Source: JBCCQH01 sp039024435 (GTDB taxonomy: Bacteria; Bacteroidota; Bacteroidia; J057; JADKCL01). Taken from it: a stretch of 31,404 bases of DNA. A program made the position numbers and the translations under genes. Shown piece after piece: positions 1-5,214 of the stretch (position 1 is its first letter; each line of letters starts with the position of its first letter). The DNA is taken from contig JBCCQH010000099.1 of the NCBI GenBank assembly GCA_039024435.1, positions 1 through 31,404 of the forward strand. The letters are read 5' to 3'. The notes beneath the pieces are model-generated. The model had not been told where the DNA came from. It saw only the letters and a list, made by a program, of their open reading frames with translations, and ran no database searches.

Positions 1-73
1 AGGAGAGCGGGATTCGAACCCGCGAAAAACTGATTTGCAATCAGTTGCCTTCGACCACTCGGACCATCTCCTC
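1..73 (-). tRNA. tRNA-Cys(GCA), 3' end cut by the window edge
   Basis: Cloverleaf on the minus strand: anticodon stem ACTGA/TCAGT with loop TTGCAAA (anticodon GCA), T arm GCGGG-TTCGAAT-CCCGC, acceptor GAGGAGA pairing with TCTCCT. The last acceptor base, the discriminator and any CCA lie outside the window. Confidence 0.88.
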
Positions 74-98
74 GGAAAATATTGCTGAATGGATCTTG

Positions 99-172
99 TG
101 CCCCGCTCAGGATTCGAACCTGAACTCTTCTGTGTTTGAAACAGACGCCGTTACCAGTTAGGCCAGCGGGGC
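99..172 (-). tRNA. tRNA with leucine anticodon CAA, type I body
   Basis: Acceptor GCCCCGC/GCGGGGC with A73, D arm closed by GCC/GGC, anticodon stem TCTGT/ACAGA with loop TTCAAAC (anticodon CAA, codon UUG), T arm TCAGG-TTCGAAT-CCTGA. The variable loop is only AGAGT, whereas normal bacterial tRNA-Leu has a long variable arm. The body is nearly identical to the UAA tRNA at 994-1067. Confidence 0.8.
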
Positions 173-233
173 GATGGGCGATGGGTAGGGTGACGCCGCC
201 GCAAAGCGCCGCCCCCAGTACCCGCGATGGTTG

Positions 234-307
234 TGCCATGGGCAGGATTCGAACCTGCAACCTCCTGTTTCTGAGACAGGCGCCTCTGCCGATTGGGCTA
301 CCAAGGC
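234..307 (-). tRNA. tRNA with leucine anticodon CAG, type I body
   Basis: Anticodon stem CCTGT/ACAGG with loop CTCAGAA (CAG), T arm GCAGG-TTCGAAT-CCTGC, short variable loop AGGTT, A73. The acceptor GCCTTGG/CCATGGC has one T-T mismatch, so this copy may be decaying relative to the one at 1107-1180. Confidence 0.75.
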
Positions 308-319
308 AAGATAAATGGG

Positions 320-393
320 TGCTCTGGGCAGGATTCGAACCTGCAACCTCCTGTTTCTAAGACAGGCGCATCTGCCAGTTGCGCTACCAGAGC
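320..393 (-). tRNA. tRNA with leucine anticodon UAG, type I body
   Basis: Perfect acceptor GCTCTGG/CCAGAGC with A73, anticodon stem CCTGT/ACAGG with loop CTTAGAA (UAG, codon CUA), canonical T arm, 5-nt variable loop. It shares its body with the CAG copy at 1107-1180; the anticodon wobble base is the main difference. Confidence 0.85.
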
Positions 394-433
394 AATTGGG
401 TACTCACCGAGGCGGCTTGGATTCTCATTGAAG

Positions 434-506
434 TGGCCCCGGCAAGAATCGAACTTGCAACCGTCTGGTTATGAGCCAGGTGCTCTACCAGTTGAGCTAC
501 GGGACC
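434..506 (-). tRNA. tRNA with anticodon CAU (Met, or Ile2 if lysidine-modified)
   Basis: Acceptor GGTCCCG/CGGGGCC, D arm GCTC..GAGC, anticodon stem CTGG/CCAG with loop CTCATAA, T arm GCAAG-TTCGATT-CTTGC. The 1:72 pair is a Watson-Crick G-C, so an initiator role is unlikely. Sequence alone does not separate elongator Met from Ile2. Confidence 0.85.
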
Positions 507-535
507 CAGCGTGCACGATGGGAATTGTTTTAAGA

Positions 536-693
536 GGCGGTTTAAAATTGATTTGTGAAATTTGCTATCGCAGATTTTTTTGTACCTCGAAGCTCATTTT
601 GGAGTCCATAACCCAAGCTAGGGATGAGAAAATAGCGGAAGAGGGGCGGAAAAATCTGCCATAGGAAAATCGCAGGATTAAATTTAAACCGCC
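536..693. repeat. Nested inverted repeat, MITE-like or long hairpin
   Basis: An 11-bp inverted repeat (ggcggtttaaa at 536-546, tttaaaccgcc at 683-693) encloses a second one (ctatcgcagattttt at 565-579 against aaaaatctgccatag at 650-664, 14 of 15 pairing). It fills an AT-rich gap in the tRNA array, immediately next to the 3' end of the Y RNA at 700-822. There is no ORF worth calling. It could be a miniature transposable element or a structured RNA; I see no clear target duplication. Confidence 0.5.
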
Positions 694-699
694 CCAAGT

Positions 700-822
700 A
701 AAAAGGGAAAGGTAAAAGGCAGCCGGCGCGTCCCCCCGGGTGGGGGGCGGGACTCGAACCCGTTTAACAGTTATGAGCTGTTGTTATCCACGAAGTAACG
801 CCGACCTACGACACTTTCCTTT
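700..822 (-). ncRNA. YrlA-like Y RNA, copy 1 (anticodon-like hairpin variant)
   Basis: Terminal stem GGAAAG (5') with CTTTCC (3'), extended by A-U pairs around a bulged C and ending in a U-run. Next come the 8-nt strand TGTCGTAG, inner stem GTCGGCGT with GCGCCGGC, and 10-nt return strand TGCCTTTTAC. The insert holds a hairpin AACAG-CTCATAA-CTGTT with an anticodon-like CAU loop, a T arm CGGG-TTCGAGT-CCCG, and an acceptor-like hairpin CCCCCC-ACCC-GGGGGG. It is not a normal tRNA, because the 5' strand cannot pair with the C-rich strand after the T arm. There is no D arm. The fold is read by eye; identity as a Ro-binding Y RNA rests on YrlA-like layout and the rsr gene nearby. Confidence 0.75.
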
Positions 823-829
823 CTCATGG

Positions 830-905
830 TGGTGGAGCCCCCGGGAATCGAACCAGGATCTTCCGCTCTTCAGGCGGACGCATTGACCAACTCTGCCAAA
901 GCTCC
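830..905 (-). tRNA. tRNA-Phe(GAA), copy 1, CCA encoded
   Basis: Acceptor GGAGCTT/GGGCTCC, anticodon stem TCCGC/GCGGA with loop CTGAAGA (GAA), T loop TTCGATT, A73 then encoded CCA. The gene at 1353-1428 is an identical copy, and both follow a Y RNA closely, suggesting duplication of a Y RNA-tRNA-Phe unit. Confidence 0.88.
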
Positions 906-993
906 CGATGATTATTGGGCCCGCGGTAACATGGCCCGAGCCGGACCAGCGGCCGAGGGTTTCCCCGCTCCGGCCAGTTTTCCCGCCGTGGGG

Positions 994-1067
994 TGCCCCG
1001 CTCAGGATTCGAACCTGAACTCTTCTGGGTTTAAAGCAGACGCCGTTACCGATTAGGCCAGCGGGGC
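994..1067 (-). tRNA. tRNA with leucine anticodon UAA, type I body
   Basis: Acceptor GCCCCGC/GCGGGGC with A73 and T arm TCAGG-TTCGAAT-CCTGA. Anticodon loop TTTAAAC (UAA, codon UUA) on a stem TCTG/CAGA with a C-C mismatch next to the loop. Variable loop is 5 nt. It would read UUA, so it is not a stop suppressor. Confidence 0.75.
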
Positions 1068-1106
1068 AAGTCGGGGCAAAGCCCAACCCAGCTAAAGATC
1101 AATTTG

Positions 1107-1180
1107 TGCTCTGGGCAGGATTCGAACCTGCAACCTCCTGTTTCTGAGACAGGCGCATCTGCCAGTTGCGCTACCAGAGC
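1107..1180 (-). tRNA. tRNA with leucine anticodon CAG, type I body, intact copy
   Basis: Perfect acceptor GCTCTGG/CCAGAGC with A73, anticodon loop CTCAGAA on CCTGT/ACAGG, canonical D and T arms, 5-nt variable loop. It is almost identical to the UAG tRNA at 320-393. Confidence 0.85.
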
Positions 1181-1220
1181 CGATGGGGGTTACTGAATCA
1201 CCCCGAGTAGGTTCTTTACC

Positions 1221-1345
1221 AAAAGGGAAAGGTGATGAGCGGCCGGCGTATCCCCCCAAATGTGGGAGGCGGGACTCGAACCCGTATAAACAGTTATGAG
1301 CTGTCCTTACCACGAAGTAACCCCGACCTACGACACTTTCCTTTT
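1221..1345 (-). ncRNA. YrlA-like Y RNA, copy 2 (paralogue of copy 1)
   Basis: Terminal stem AAAAGGAAAG with CTTTCCCTTTT (one bulged C), 8-nt strand TGTCGTAG, inner stem GTCGGGGT with ACGCCGGC (7 of 8 pair), 10-nt return strand CGCTCATCAC. The insert repeats copy 1: anticodon-like hairpin with loop CTCATAA, T arm CGGG-TTCGAGT-CCCG, then CCTCCC-ACATTT-GGGGGG. The apical hairpin keeps pairing while its loop and one pair change relative to copy 1, which supports selection on structure. A tRNA-Phe gene starts upstream of it, as for copy 1. Confidence 0.75.
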
Positions 1346-1352
1346 CCATGCT

Positions 1353-1428
1353 TGGTGGAGCCCCCGGGAATCGAACCAGGATCTTCCGCTCTTCAGGCGG
1401 ACGCATTGACCAACTCTGCCAAAGCTCC
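1353..1428 (-). tRNA. tRNA-Phe(GAA), copy 2, CCA encoded
   Basis: Identical to the gene at 830-905: anticodon loop CTGAAGA on TCCGC/GCGGA, acceptor GGAGCTT/GGGCTCC, A73 and genomic CCA. Confidence 0.88.
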
Positions 1429-1440
1429 CGATGATTTTCG

Positions 1441-1512
1441 TGCCGAAAGTAGGATTCGAACCCACACAGATCGATTTAGAAGACCGATGCCCATCCATTA
1501 GGCGATTTCGGC
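1441..1512 (-). tRNA. tRNA-Arg(UCU)
   Basis: Acceptor GCCGAAA/TTTCGGC, A73, anticodon loop CTTCTAA (UCU) on TCGGT/ATCGA, T loop TTCGAAT. Confidence 0.9.
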
Positions 1513-1520
1513 GTCAAGGA

Positions 1521-1594
1521 TACCGGAGACAGGATTTGAACCTGCATCGCTCTGGTTCGGAACCAAAGGTCATTTCCAGTTAGACCACTCCGGT
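1521..1594 (-). tRNA. tRNA-Arg(CCG)
   Basis: Acceptor ACCGGAG/CTCCGGT, A73, anticodon loop TTCCGAA (CCG) on TTTGG/CCAGA, T arm GCAGG-TTCAAAT-CCTGT. Confidence 0.88.
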
Positions 1595-1599
1595 GGTGG

Positions 1600-1671
1600 A
1601 TGGCGGCCAGGGAATCGAACCCCGATCTGTAGAGTCAGAGTCTACCGTCTTCGCCGTTGGACCAGCCGCCA
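1600..1671 (-). tRNA. tRNA-Gln(CUG)
   Basis: Acceptor TGGCGGC/GCCGCCA, anticodon loop CTCTGAC (CUG) on GTAGA/TCTAC, T arm CGGGG-TTCGATT-CCCTG. The U1-A72 pair is typical of tRNA-Gln. Confidence 0.9.
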
Positions 1672-1999
1672 TGCTGATTGTCGAGCCCAAGAGTTGCCAT
1701 TACCGCCCACTGCCGGGTTCCATCCGGGGCAATTCGCGGTTTGGCATTGTGCCCTATATTTGTATTCAGATCGCGGGATTCAGGGGCAAATACTTGTAAA
1801 TGCCCTGGTGATCAGCGATATTGTAAGTTGATACGTTCTTTGCATGTTTATGAACACGCCAAAAAATATATTTTTGAGTTTTAGTCCTACATGAAACCTG
1901 TTTGTTTTTGTTACCCTCATTGCATTTGGTTAGACGTAAACTAAACTCTGGGCGCAATCGCATTAAGTGAATTATTTTTAATCTCAAGATTTCTTTCTT
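1672..1999. other. Gene-free gap before the RRM gene
   Basis: AT-rich from about 1740 onward, lying between the divergent tRNA-Gln and the RRM protein gene, so it must hold that gene's promoter. I see no tRNA, no Y RNA motif and no convincing ORF in it. Confidence 0.5.
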
Positions 2000-2959
2000 A
2001 TGAACATTTTTGTGGCGAAGCTCGACTATAAGACCACAGACCAAGATTTAGACACGGTATTCTCCCAATTTGGGAACGTGGAATCGATCAAACTTGTCAT
2101 GGACCGCGACACTGGCCGGTCAAAATGTTACGGATTTATCATCATGCCGGATGATGATGACGCTCGCGAAGCCATTCAGGAATTGAATGGAGAAGAATTA
2201 CACGGACGTACGATTCTCGTAAAAGAAGCGGAACAGCGCGACTCCAGTGGAGGTGGCGGTGGCTACGACCGACGCAGTAGTGGCGGCGGCTACGACCGGC
2301 GCAGTGGCGGCGGCGGTGGCTACGACCGGCGTGGCGGTGGCGGTGGCTACGACCGACGCGGTGGCGGCGGAGGTGGCTACGACCGGCGCGGCGGTGGTTA
2401 TGACCAACGCGGCGGCGGCGGCGGTGGCTATGACCGACGCGGCAGCGGCGGCGGTGGCTATGACCGACGCGGCAGCGGCGGCGGTGGCGGCGGCTACGAC
2501 CGGCGCAGTGGCGGGGGCGGTGGCTATGACCGGCGCGGCGGCGGTGGCGGTGGCTACGACCGGCGCGGCGGCGGCGGTGGCTACGATCGGCGCAGTGGCG
2601 GGGGCGGAAGCTACGACCGGCGCGGCGGGGGCGGAAGCTACGACCGGCGCGGCGGGGGCGGTGGCTACGACCGGCGCAGCGGCGGAAGCTACGATCAGCG
2701 CGGAGACAGCAGCGGCTACAGCAGTGACCGCCGAAGCAACTACAACAGTGATCGCAGCAGCGGTTACGACAAGGACCGGCGGCGCAGCAGCTACGACAGT
2801 GATCGCAGCAGCAGCTACGGCCGGGACAGCCGCACCGGTTACAATGATCGCCGGGGCAACGATTACGAACGCCGCAGTCCCAACCCCAAGTACAACCGTT
2901 TCGAACGAGACGATGCCGACAAGCGCGAAGACAATGCTTCCGAATCTTCGGAGGATTGA
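2000..2959 (+). CDS. RRM RNA-binding protein with a long YDRR/Gly-rich disordered tail
   Basis: 319 aa. Residues 1-78 are one RNA recognition motif, with RNP2 IFVAKL at 3-8 and RNP1 SKCYGFII at 41-48. Residues 83 to about 235 are sixteen YDRR or YDQR units separated by runs of 3-6 Gly with occasional Ser. The rest is Ser/Tyr/Arg-rich and ends in an acidic stretch (DDADKRED, SESSED). Bacteroidota and cyanobacterial RRM proteins are usually about 80-150 aa, so the tail is unusually long. RGG-like Tyr/Arg/Gly tails bind RNA non-specifically and drive condensation in eukaryotic proteins; a similar property here is inference. It is the only plus-strand gene inside the tRNA/Y RNA array, which suggests a partner role for those RNAs but does not prove it. 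A strong terminator follows. Confidence 0.93.
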   Translation: MNIFVAKLDYKTTDQDLDTVFSQFGNVESIKLVMDRDTGRSKCYGFIIMPDDDDAREAIQELNGEELHGRTILVKEAEQRDSSGGGGGYDRRSSGGGYDRRSGGGGGYDRRGGGGGYDRRGGGGGGYDRRGGGYDQRGGGGGGYDRRGSGGGGYDRRGSGGGGGGYDRRSGGGGGYDRRGGGGGGYDRRGGGGGYDRRSGGGGSYDRRGGGGSYDRRGGGGGYDRRSGGSYDQRGDSSGYSSDRRSNYNSDRSSGYDKDRRRSSYDSDRSSSYGRDSRTGYNDRRGNDYERRSPNPKYNRFERDDADKREDNASESSED

Positions 2960-2978
2960 GCCAATGCGGCACACCCGG

Positions 2979-3015
2979 ACGACCTGCTTTCCCAGAAAGC
3001 AGGTCGTTCTGCTTT
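2979..3015 (+). terminator. Intrinsic terminator of the RRM gene
   Basis: A 12-bp perfect stem (acgacctgcttt, loop cccag, aaagcaggtcgt) starts 20 bases after the stop codon and is followed by a T-rich stretch (tctgctttt). Confidence 0.8.
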
Positions 3016-3048
3016 TGGGGGATTAGAATCGCCGATAAGTGGGGGGAG

Positions 3049-3122
3049 AGCCTCAGGAGGGATTCGAACCCACGACCTGCTGATTACAAATCAGCTGCTC
3101 TGACCAACTGAGCTACTGAGGC
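3049..3122 (-). tRNA. tRNA-Thr(UGU)
   Basis: Acceptor GCCTCAG/CTGAGGC, D arm GCTC..GAGC, anticodon loop TTTGTAA (UGU) on GCTGA/TCAGC, T loop TTCGAAT. The apparent discriminator is U, unusual for Thr. Confidence 0.9.
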
Positions 3123-3187
3123 TGAACAGTCGCAAAACTAATTCCTTTTTTTCAAATGGGCAATCCTTTCGTTGAGAGTTATCGCAG

Positions 3188-3259
3188 CGGGCGCGGTGGG
3201 ATTCGAACCCACAACCGGACGGTTAACAACCGTCTGCTCAGCCTTTGAGCTTCACACCC
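3188..3259 (-). tRNA. tRNA-Asn(GUU)
   Basis: Acceptor GGGTGTG/CGCGCCC with two G-U pairs, G73 as expected for Asn, anticodon loop TTGTTAA (GUU) on GACGG/CCGTC, T arm GTGGG-TTCGAAT-CCCAC. Confidence 0.9.
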
Positions 3260-3271
3260 GTATATTTTTCG

Positions 3272-3342
3272 CACCCAGAGTAGGAATTGAACCCACGCCA
3301 TCTGATTTGGAGTCAGAGGTTCTACCACTGAACTATCTGGGT
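3272..3342 (-). tRNA. tRNA-Trp(CCA)
   Basis: Acceptor ACCCAGA/TCTGGGT, G73 as expected for Trp, anticodon loop CTCCAAA (CCA) on TCTGA/TCAGA, T loop TTCAATT. Confidence 0.92.
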
Positions 3343-3501
3343 AAATGGGGACAAAGCGGGGAGTGGCTGGGTAGGAGAGGCAATTGGGAATGGATCAATC
3401 ACTGGAAATATAGGTAAAGCTATGAATCGGAATGAGGCAGTACCACTCCCCGCTTCCCGCCGGAGCGGGAAAGGTTTGTCCTGGATGAAATTGCTGTTTC
3501 G

Positions 3502-3573
3502 AGCAGATGGTGGGATTTGAACCCACTCCTCCTGGGTGGAAGCCAGGGATGCCGCCGGGAACACCTCACCTGC
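3502..3573 (-). tRNA. tRNA-Gly(UCC)
   Basis: Acceptor GCAGGTG/CATCTGC, U73 as usual for bacterial Gly, anticodon loop CTTCCAC (UCC) on CCTGG/CCAGG, T loop TTCAAAT. Confidence 0.88.
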
Positions 3574-3625
3574 TGGTAAATTTGTGTGGGGAATCAGGAT
3601 GATCATCTGATCTCCCGCACGGTGG

Positions 3626-3697
<72 letters not shown>

Positions 3698-3720
3698 AAT
3701 GGTTTGATTTCGGATGATTT

Positions 3721-3762
3721 GATTTCCGATGGCCAGGGCGGAAAATCAGGCCATCGGAAATC
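3721..3762. repeat. 14-bp inverted repeat between tRNA genes
   Basis: gatttccgatggcc at 3721-3734 faces ggccatcggaaatc at 3749-3762 with a 14-nt loop. It is related in sequence (gatttccgatggc) to the hairpins at 4105-4882, so it belongs to the same intergenic family. Confidence 0.65.
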
Positions 3763-3768
3763 TTTGGT

Positions 3769-3842
3769 TGGTAGTCCCGGAGGGATTCGAACCCCCATTG
3801 ACTGGGTGTAAGCCAGGCGCTCTGCCGTTGAACTACAGGACT
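3769..3842 (-). tRNA. tRNA-Val(UAC), CCA encoded
   Basis: Acceptor AGTCCTG/CGGGACT, A73 then genomic CCA, anticodon loop CTTACAC (UAC) on CTGG/CCAG, T loop TTCGAAT. Confidence 0.9.
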
Positions 3843-3873
3843 GTTTGATTTTTGCTGATGTAATCTCTGATAG

Positions 3874-3889
3874 CTGCGGCCGGCCGCAG
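3874..3889. repeat. 16-bp perfect palindrome
   Basis: ctgcggcc is followed directly by ggccgcag, between tRNA-Val and tRNA-Lys. No loop, so cruciform or protein-binding site rather than a terminator; function unknown. Confidence 0.5.
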
Positions 3890-3933
3890 GCAATTAGCAA
3901 TCGGCAATCAAGTCATCAGAAATCATTCACGGG

Positions 3934-4007
3934 TTACCCCGGTGGGATTCGAACCCACAACCCCCGGATTAAAAGTCCAGTGCTCTGCCAGTTGAGACTA
4001 CGAGGTA
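3934..4007 (-). tRNA. tRNA-Lys(UUU)
   Basis: Acceptor TACCTCG/CGGGGTA, A73, anticodon loop CTTTTAA (UUU) on CTGGA/TCCGG, T arm GTGGG-TTCGAAT-CCCAC. The D arm carries an extra nucleotide (GTCTCAACTGGCAGAGC). Confidence 0.87.
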
Positions 4008-4020
4008 AAAACAAGATGAG

Positions 4021-4093
4021 TGGAGCGTATGGGACTCGAACCCACTGCCTTCTGCTTGCAAAACAGATGTTCCGCCGGTTGAACTTCCGCCCC
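4021..4093 (-). tRNA. tRNA-Ala(UGC)
   Basis: Anticodon loop TTTGCAA (UGC) on TCTGT/GCAGA, T loop TTCGAGT, A73. The acceptor GGGGCGG/ACGCTCC has a G-A mismatch at 7:66. It does not carry the G3-U70 identity pair in the usual register (G3 faces U70 here), which fits Ala. Confidence 0.82.
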
Positions 4094-4104
4094 AAAGTTT
4101 CTTG

Positions 4105-4170
4105 GATTTTCGATTCCCGATGGCGGCGGTGAACCGCCGAGAATCAGCCATCCGACATCAGATCATCGAT
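4105..4170. repeat. Intergenic hairpin family, copy 1
   Basis: Core gatggcggcggtgaaccgcc forms a stem ggcggt/accgcc with loop ga; flanked by gattttcgattcccgat on one side and cgagaatcagccatc on the other. It lies in the spacer upstream of a CAU tRNA. Confidence 0.6.
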
Positions 4171-4172
4171 CT

Positions 4173-4244
4173 TGGTTGCGGGACCAGGAGTCGAACCTGG
4201 AACTTTCGGCTTATGAGACCGAAGGGAATCCCATTCTTCCCGCA
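4173..4244 (-). tRNA. tRNA with anticodon CAU and a minimal D arm, copy 1, CCA encoded
   Basis: Acceptor TGCGGGA/TCCCGCA with A73 and genomic CCA, anticodon loop CTCATAA on TCGGT/GCCGA, T arm CCAGG-TTCGACT-CCTGG. The D arm is only GAAT-GGG-ATTC, a 3-nt loop that probably cannot make the usual D-loop/T-loop contacts. The same tRNA recurs at 4724-4795 with two base changes. Confidence 0.75.
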
Positions 4245-4261
4245 AGGTGTTTTTAATTTCC

Positions 4262-4321
4262 GGTGGCCGGATGTCTGATGGCGGCGGTAAACCGCCGAGA
4301 ATCAGAAATCAGACATCCGGC
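4262..4321. repeat. Intergenic hairpin family, copy 2
   Basis: Long hairpin: ccggatgtctgat pairs with atcagacatccgg (13 bp) around the conserved core ggcggcggtaaaccgccgagaatc. The core loop differs by one base from the other copies (taa versus tga), while the stem is kept. Confidence 0.65.
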
Positions 4322-4330
4322 ATTCATTGG

Positions 4331-4404
4331 TCTGGATGGCAGGACTTGAACCTGCGACCTCGAGTTTCCAAGACTCGCACTCTTGCCAACTGAGCTACAT
4401 CCAG
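4331..4404 (-). tRNA. tRNA-Pro(UGG)
   Basis: Acceptor CTGGATG/CATCCAG, A73, D arm GCTC..GAGT, anticodon loop CTTGGAA (UGG) on CGAGT/ACTCG, T loop TTCAAGT. Confidence 0.9.
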
Positions 4405-4543
4405 AGAGTGGCCATTTTGCAATGACCAGATAGGTTTGGTTGTCGTTAATTAGGAAACTGTAGCCCGCCGGGGAAGCCGGCCAACAGCGGAAATAGGACA
4501 TTATCAGAATATCAGATAGGAAAATGAGATAGGTAATTCGGAG

Positions 4544-4615
4544 AATCGCCGACGGGAATCGAACCCGCGATAATCACGTTGAAAGCGTGATGACTTACCA
4601 TTTGTCCACGGCGAC
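4544..4615 (-). tRNA. tRNA-Glu(UUC)
   Basis: Acceptor GTCGCCG/CGGCGAT, anticodon loop CTTTCAA (UUC) on TCACG/CGTGA, T arm GCGGG-TTCGATT-CCCGT, D stem GAC/GTC. Confidence 0.88.
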
Positions 4616-4633
4616 TTTTAAATTTTTCAGGGG

Positions 4634-4720
4634 AGATTTTCGATTCTTGATTCCTGATTTCCGATGGCGGCGGTGAACCGCCGAGAATCAGAAATCGAAA
4701 ATCGGACATCAGATCATCAA
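4634..4720. repeat. Intergenic hairpin family, copy 3
   Basis: gattttcgatt and tttccgat arms face aatcagaaatcgaaaatc around the core ggcggcggtgaaccgccgag. Same core and flank (gacatcagatcat) as copy 1, and again directly before a CAU tRNA, so the repeat-tRNA unit appears duplicated. Confidence 0.6.
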
Positions 4721-4723
4721 TCT

Positions 4724-4795
4724 TGGTTGCGGGACCAGGAGTCGAACCTGGAACGCTCGGCTTATGAGACCGAAGGGAATCCCATTCTTCCCGCA
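4724..4795 (-). tRNA. tRNA with anticodon CAU and a minimal D arm, copy 2, CCA encoded
   Basis: Near-identical to 4173-4244, with the changes just after the anticodon stem. Same 3-nt D loop, same acceptor TGCGGGA/TCCCGCA, genomic CCA. Conservation of the odd D arm in both copies argues against sequencing error. Confidence 0.75.
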
Positions 4796-4802
4796 AGGTG
4801 TT

Positions 4803-4882
4803 TTTTGATTTTTGATTCCTGATTTCTGATTTCCGATGTCGGCGGCGAACCGCCGAGAATCAGAAATCGAAAATCAAACATC
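4803..4882. repeat. Intergenic hairpin family, copy 4
   Basis: gatttttgatt and tttctgatttccgatg arms face the complementary aatcagaaatcgaaaatc around a core gtcggcggcgaaccgccgag. It is the last of the family and borders the tandem Y RNA array. Confidence 0.6.
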
Positions 4883-4903
4883 GGGAACCTTGGCATCCTG
4901 GAT

Positions 4904-5087
4904 GAAAATGGGAGGCAAAGGGCGAAAAGTGACTGAATTTGCTCCCCCAGGTTAATGGTGAACGGTACCGGGTAGGCGGTACGTCGATGAGCTTTCTGCG
5001 TACGGCTTGGGGTACAGTTCTGGTGGAGGAGTTTGGATTCGAACCATGTACAACCTAAGTAACACTTATCTACGGCACTCCTTTTTC
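4904..5087 (-). ncRNA. YrlA-like Y RNA, tandem copy 3
   Basis: Terminal stem GGAG/CTCC extended by A-T pairs (GAAAA/TTTTC), strand TGCCGTAG, inner stem ATAAGTG with CACTTTT (6 of 7 pair), return strand CGCCCTTTGC of exactly 10 nt. The insert has a T-loop arm TGG-TTCGAAT-CCA, then CTCC..CCAG that can pair with CTGG..GGAG as a closed acceptor-like stem, enclosing hairpins GTACG/CGTAC and GTACCG/CGGTAC. A D arm is not evident. It is the last of six head-to-tail copies. A shorter tRNA-like reading (5021-5081, ending CCACCA) is possible but explains less of the conserved pairing. Confidence 0.65.
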
Positions 5088-5112
5088 AATCGCAAGAATT
5101 AGGGCCACTGAC

Positions 5113-5203
5113 AATTGGGGCAAGGGGCAAGCAGTATTTTTGGTCCGGTGTACAACCGGCTGACACAATTGTCCGATGCACAACTGCTTTACGGCACCCA
5201 ATC
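5113..5203 (-). ncRNA. YrlA-like Y RNA, tandem copy 4 (short form)
   Basis: Terminal stem GATTGGG/CCCAATT (7 pairs, one G-U), strand TGCCGTAA, inner stem AGCAGT/ACTGCT, return strand TGCCCCTTGC (10 nt). The insert is reduced to two hairpins, GACA-ATTG-TGTC and CCGG-TTGTACA-CCGG; the second has a 7-nt loop like a T arm but not its consensus. The downstream GTTACTT part of the motif is absent, so it is the most divergent copy. Confidence 0.6.
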
Positions 5204-5214
5204 AAAAATGAATC

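Noticed and set aside
994..1067. Stop-codon suppressor or pyrrolysine-type tRNA
   Set aside because: Anticodon UAA pairs with codon UUA, not with a stop codon; the body is a plain type I tRNA.
136..1501. Several ORFs of 60-120 codons on both strands through the tRNA region
   Set aside because: They repeat the same peptides (for example GFEPATS, DSNLQP) because they translate conserved T-arm sequence of tRNA genes; no gene is implied.
2142..2974. Minus-strand and alternate-frame ORFs of over 250 codons opposite the RRM gene
   Set aside because: They arise from the Gly/Tyr/Arg repeat of the real gene and give Ala/Val/Thr or Arg/His/Cys low-complexity translations.
5021..5081. A 61-nt tRNA-like RNA ending in CCACCA
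   Set aside because: GGAGT/ACTCC plus a T arm looked attractive, but the longer fold 4904-5087 keeps the 8-nt and 10-nt Y RNA strands shared with seven other copies.
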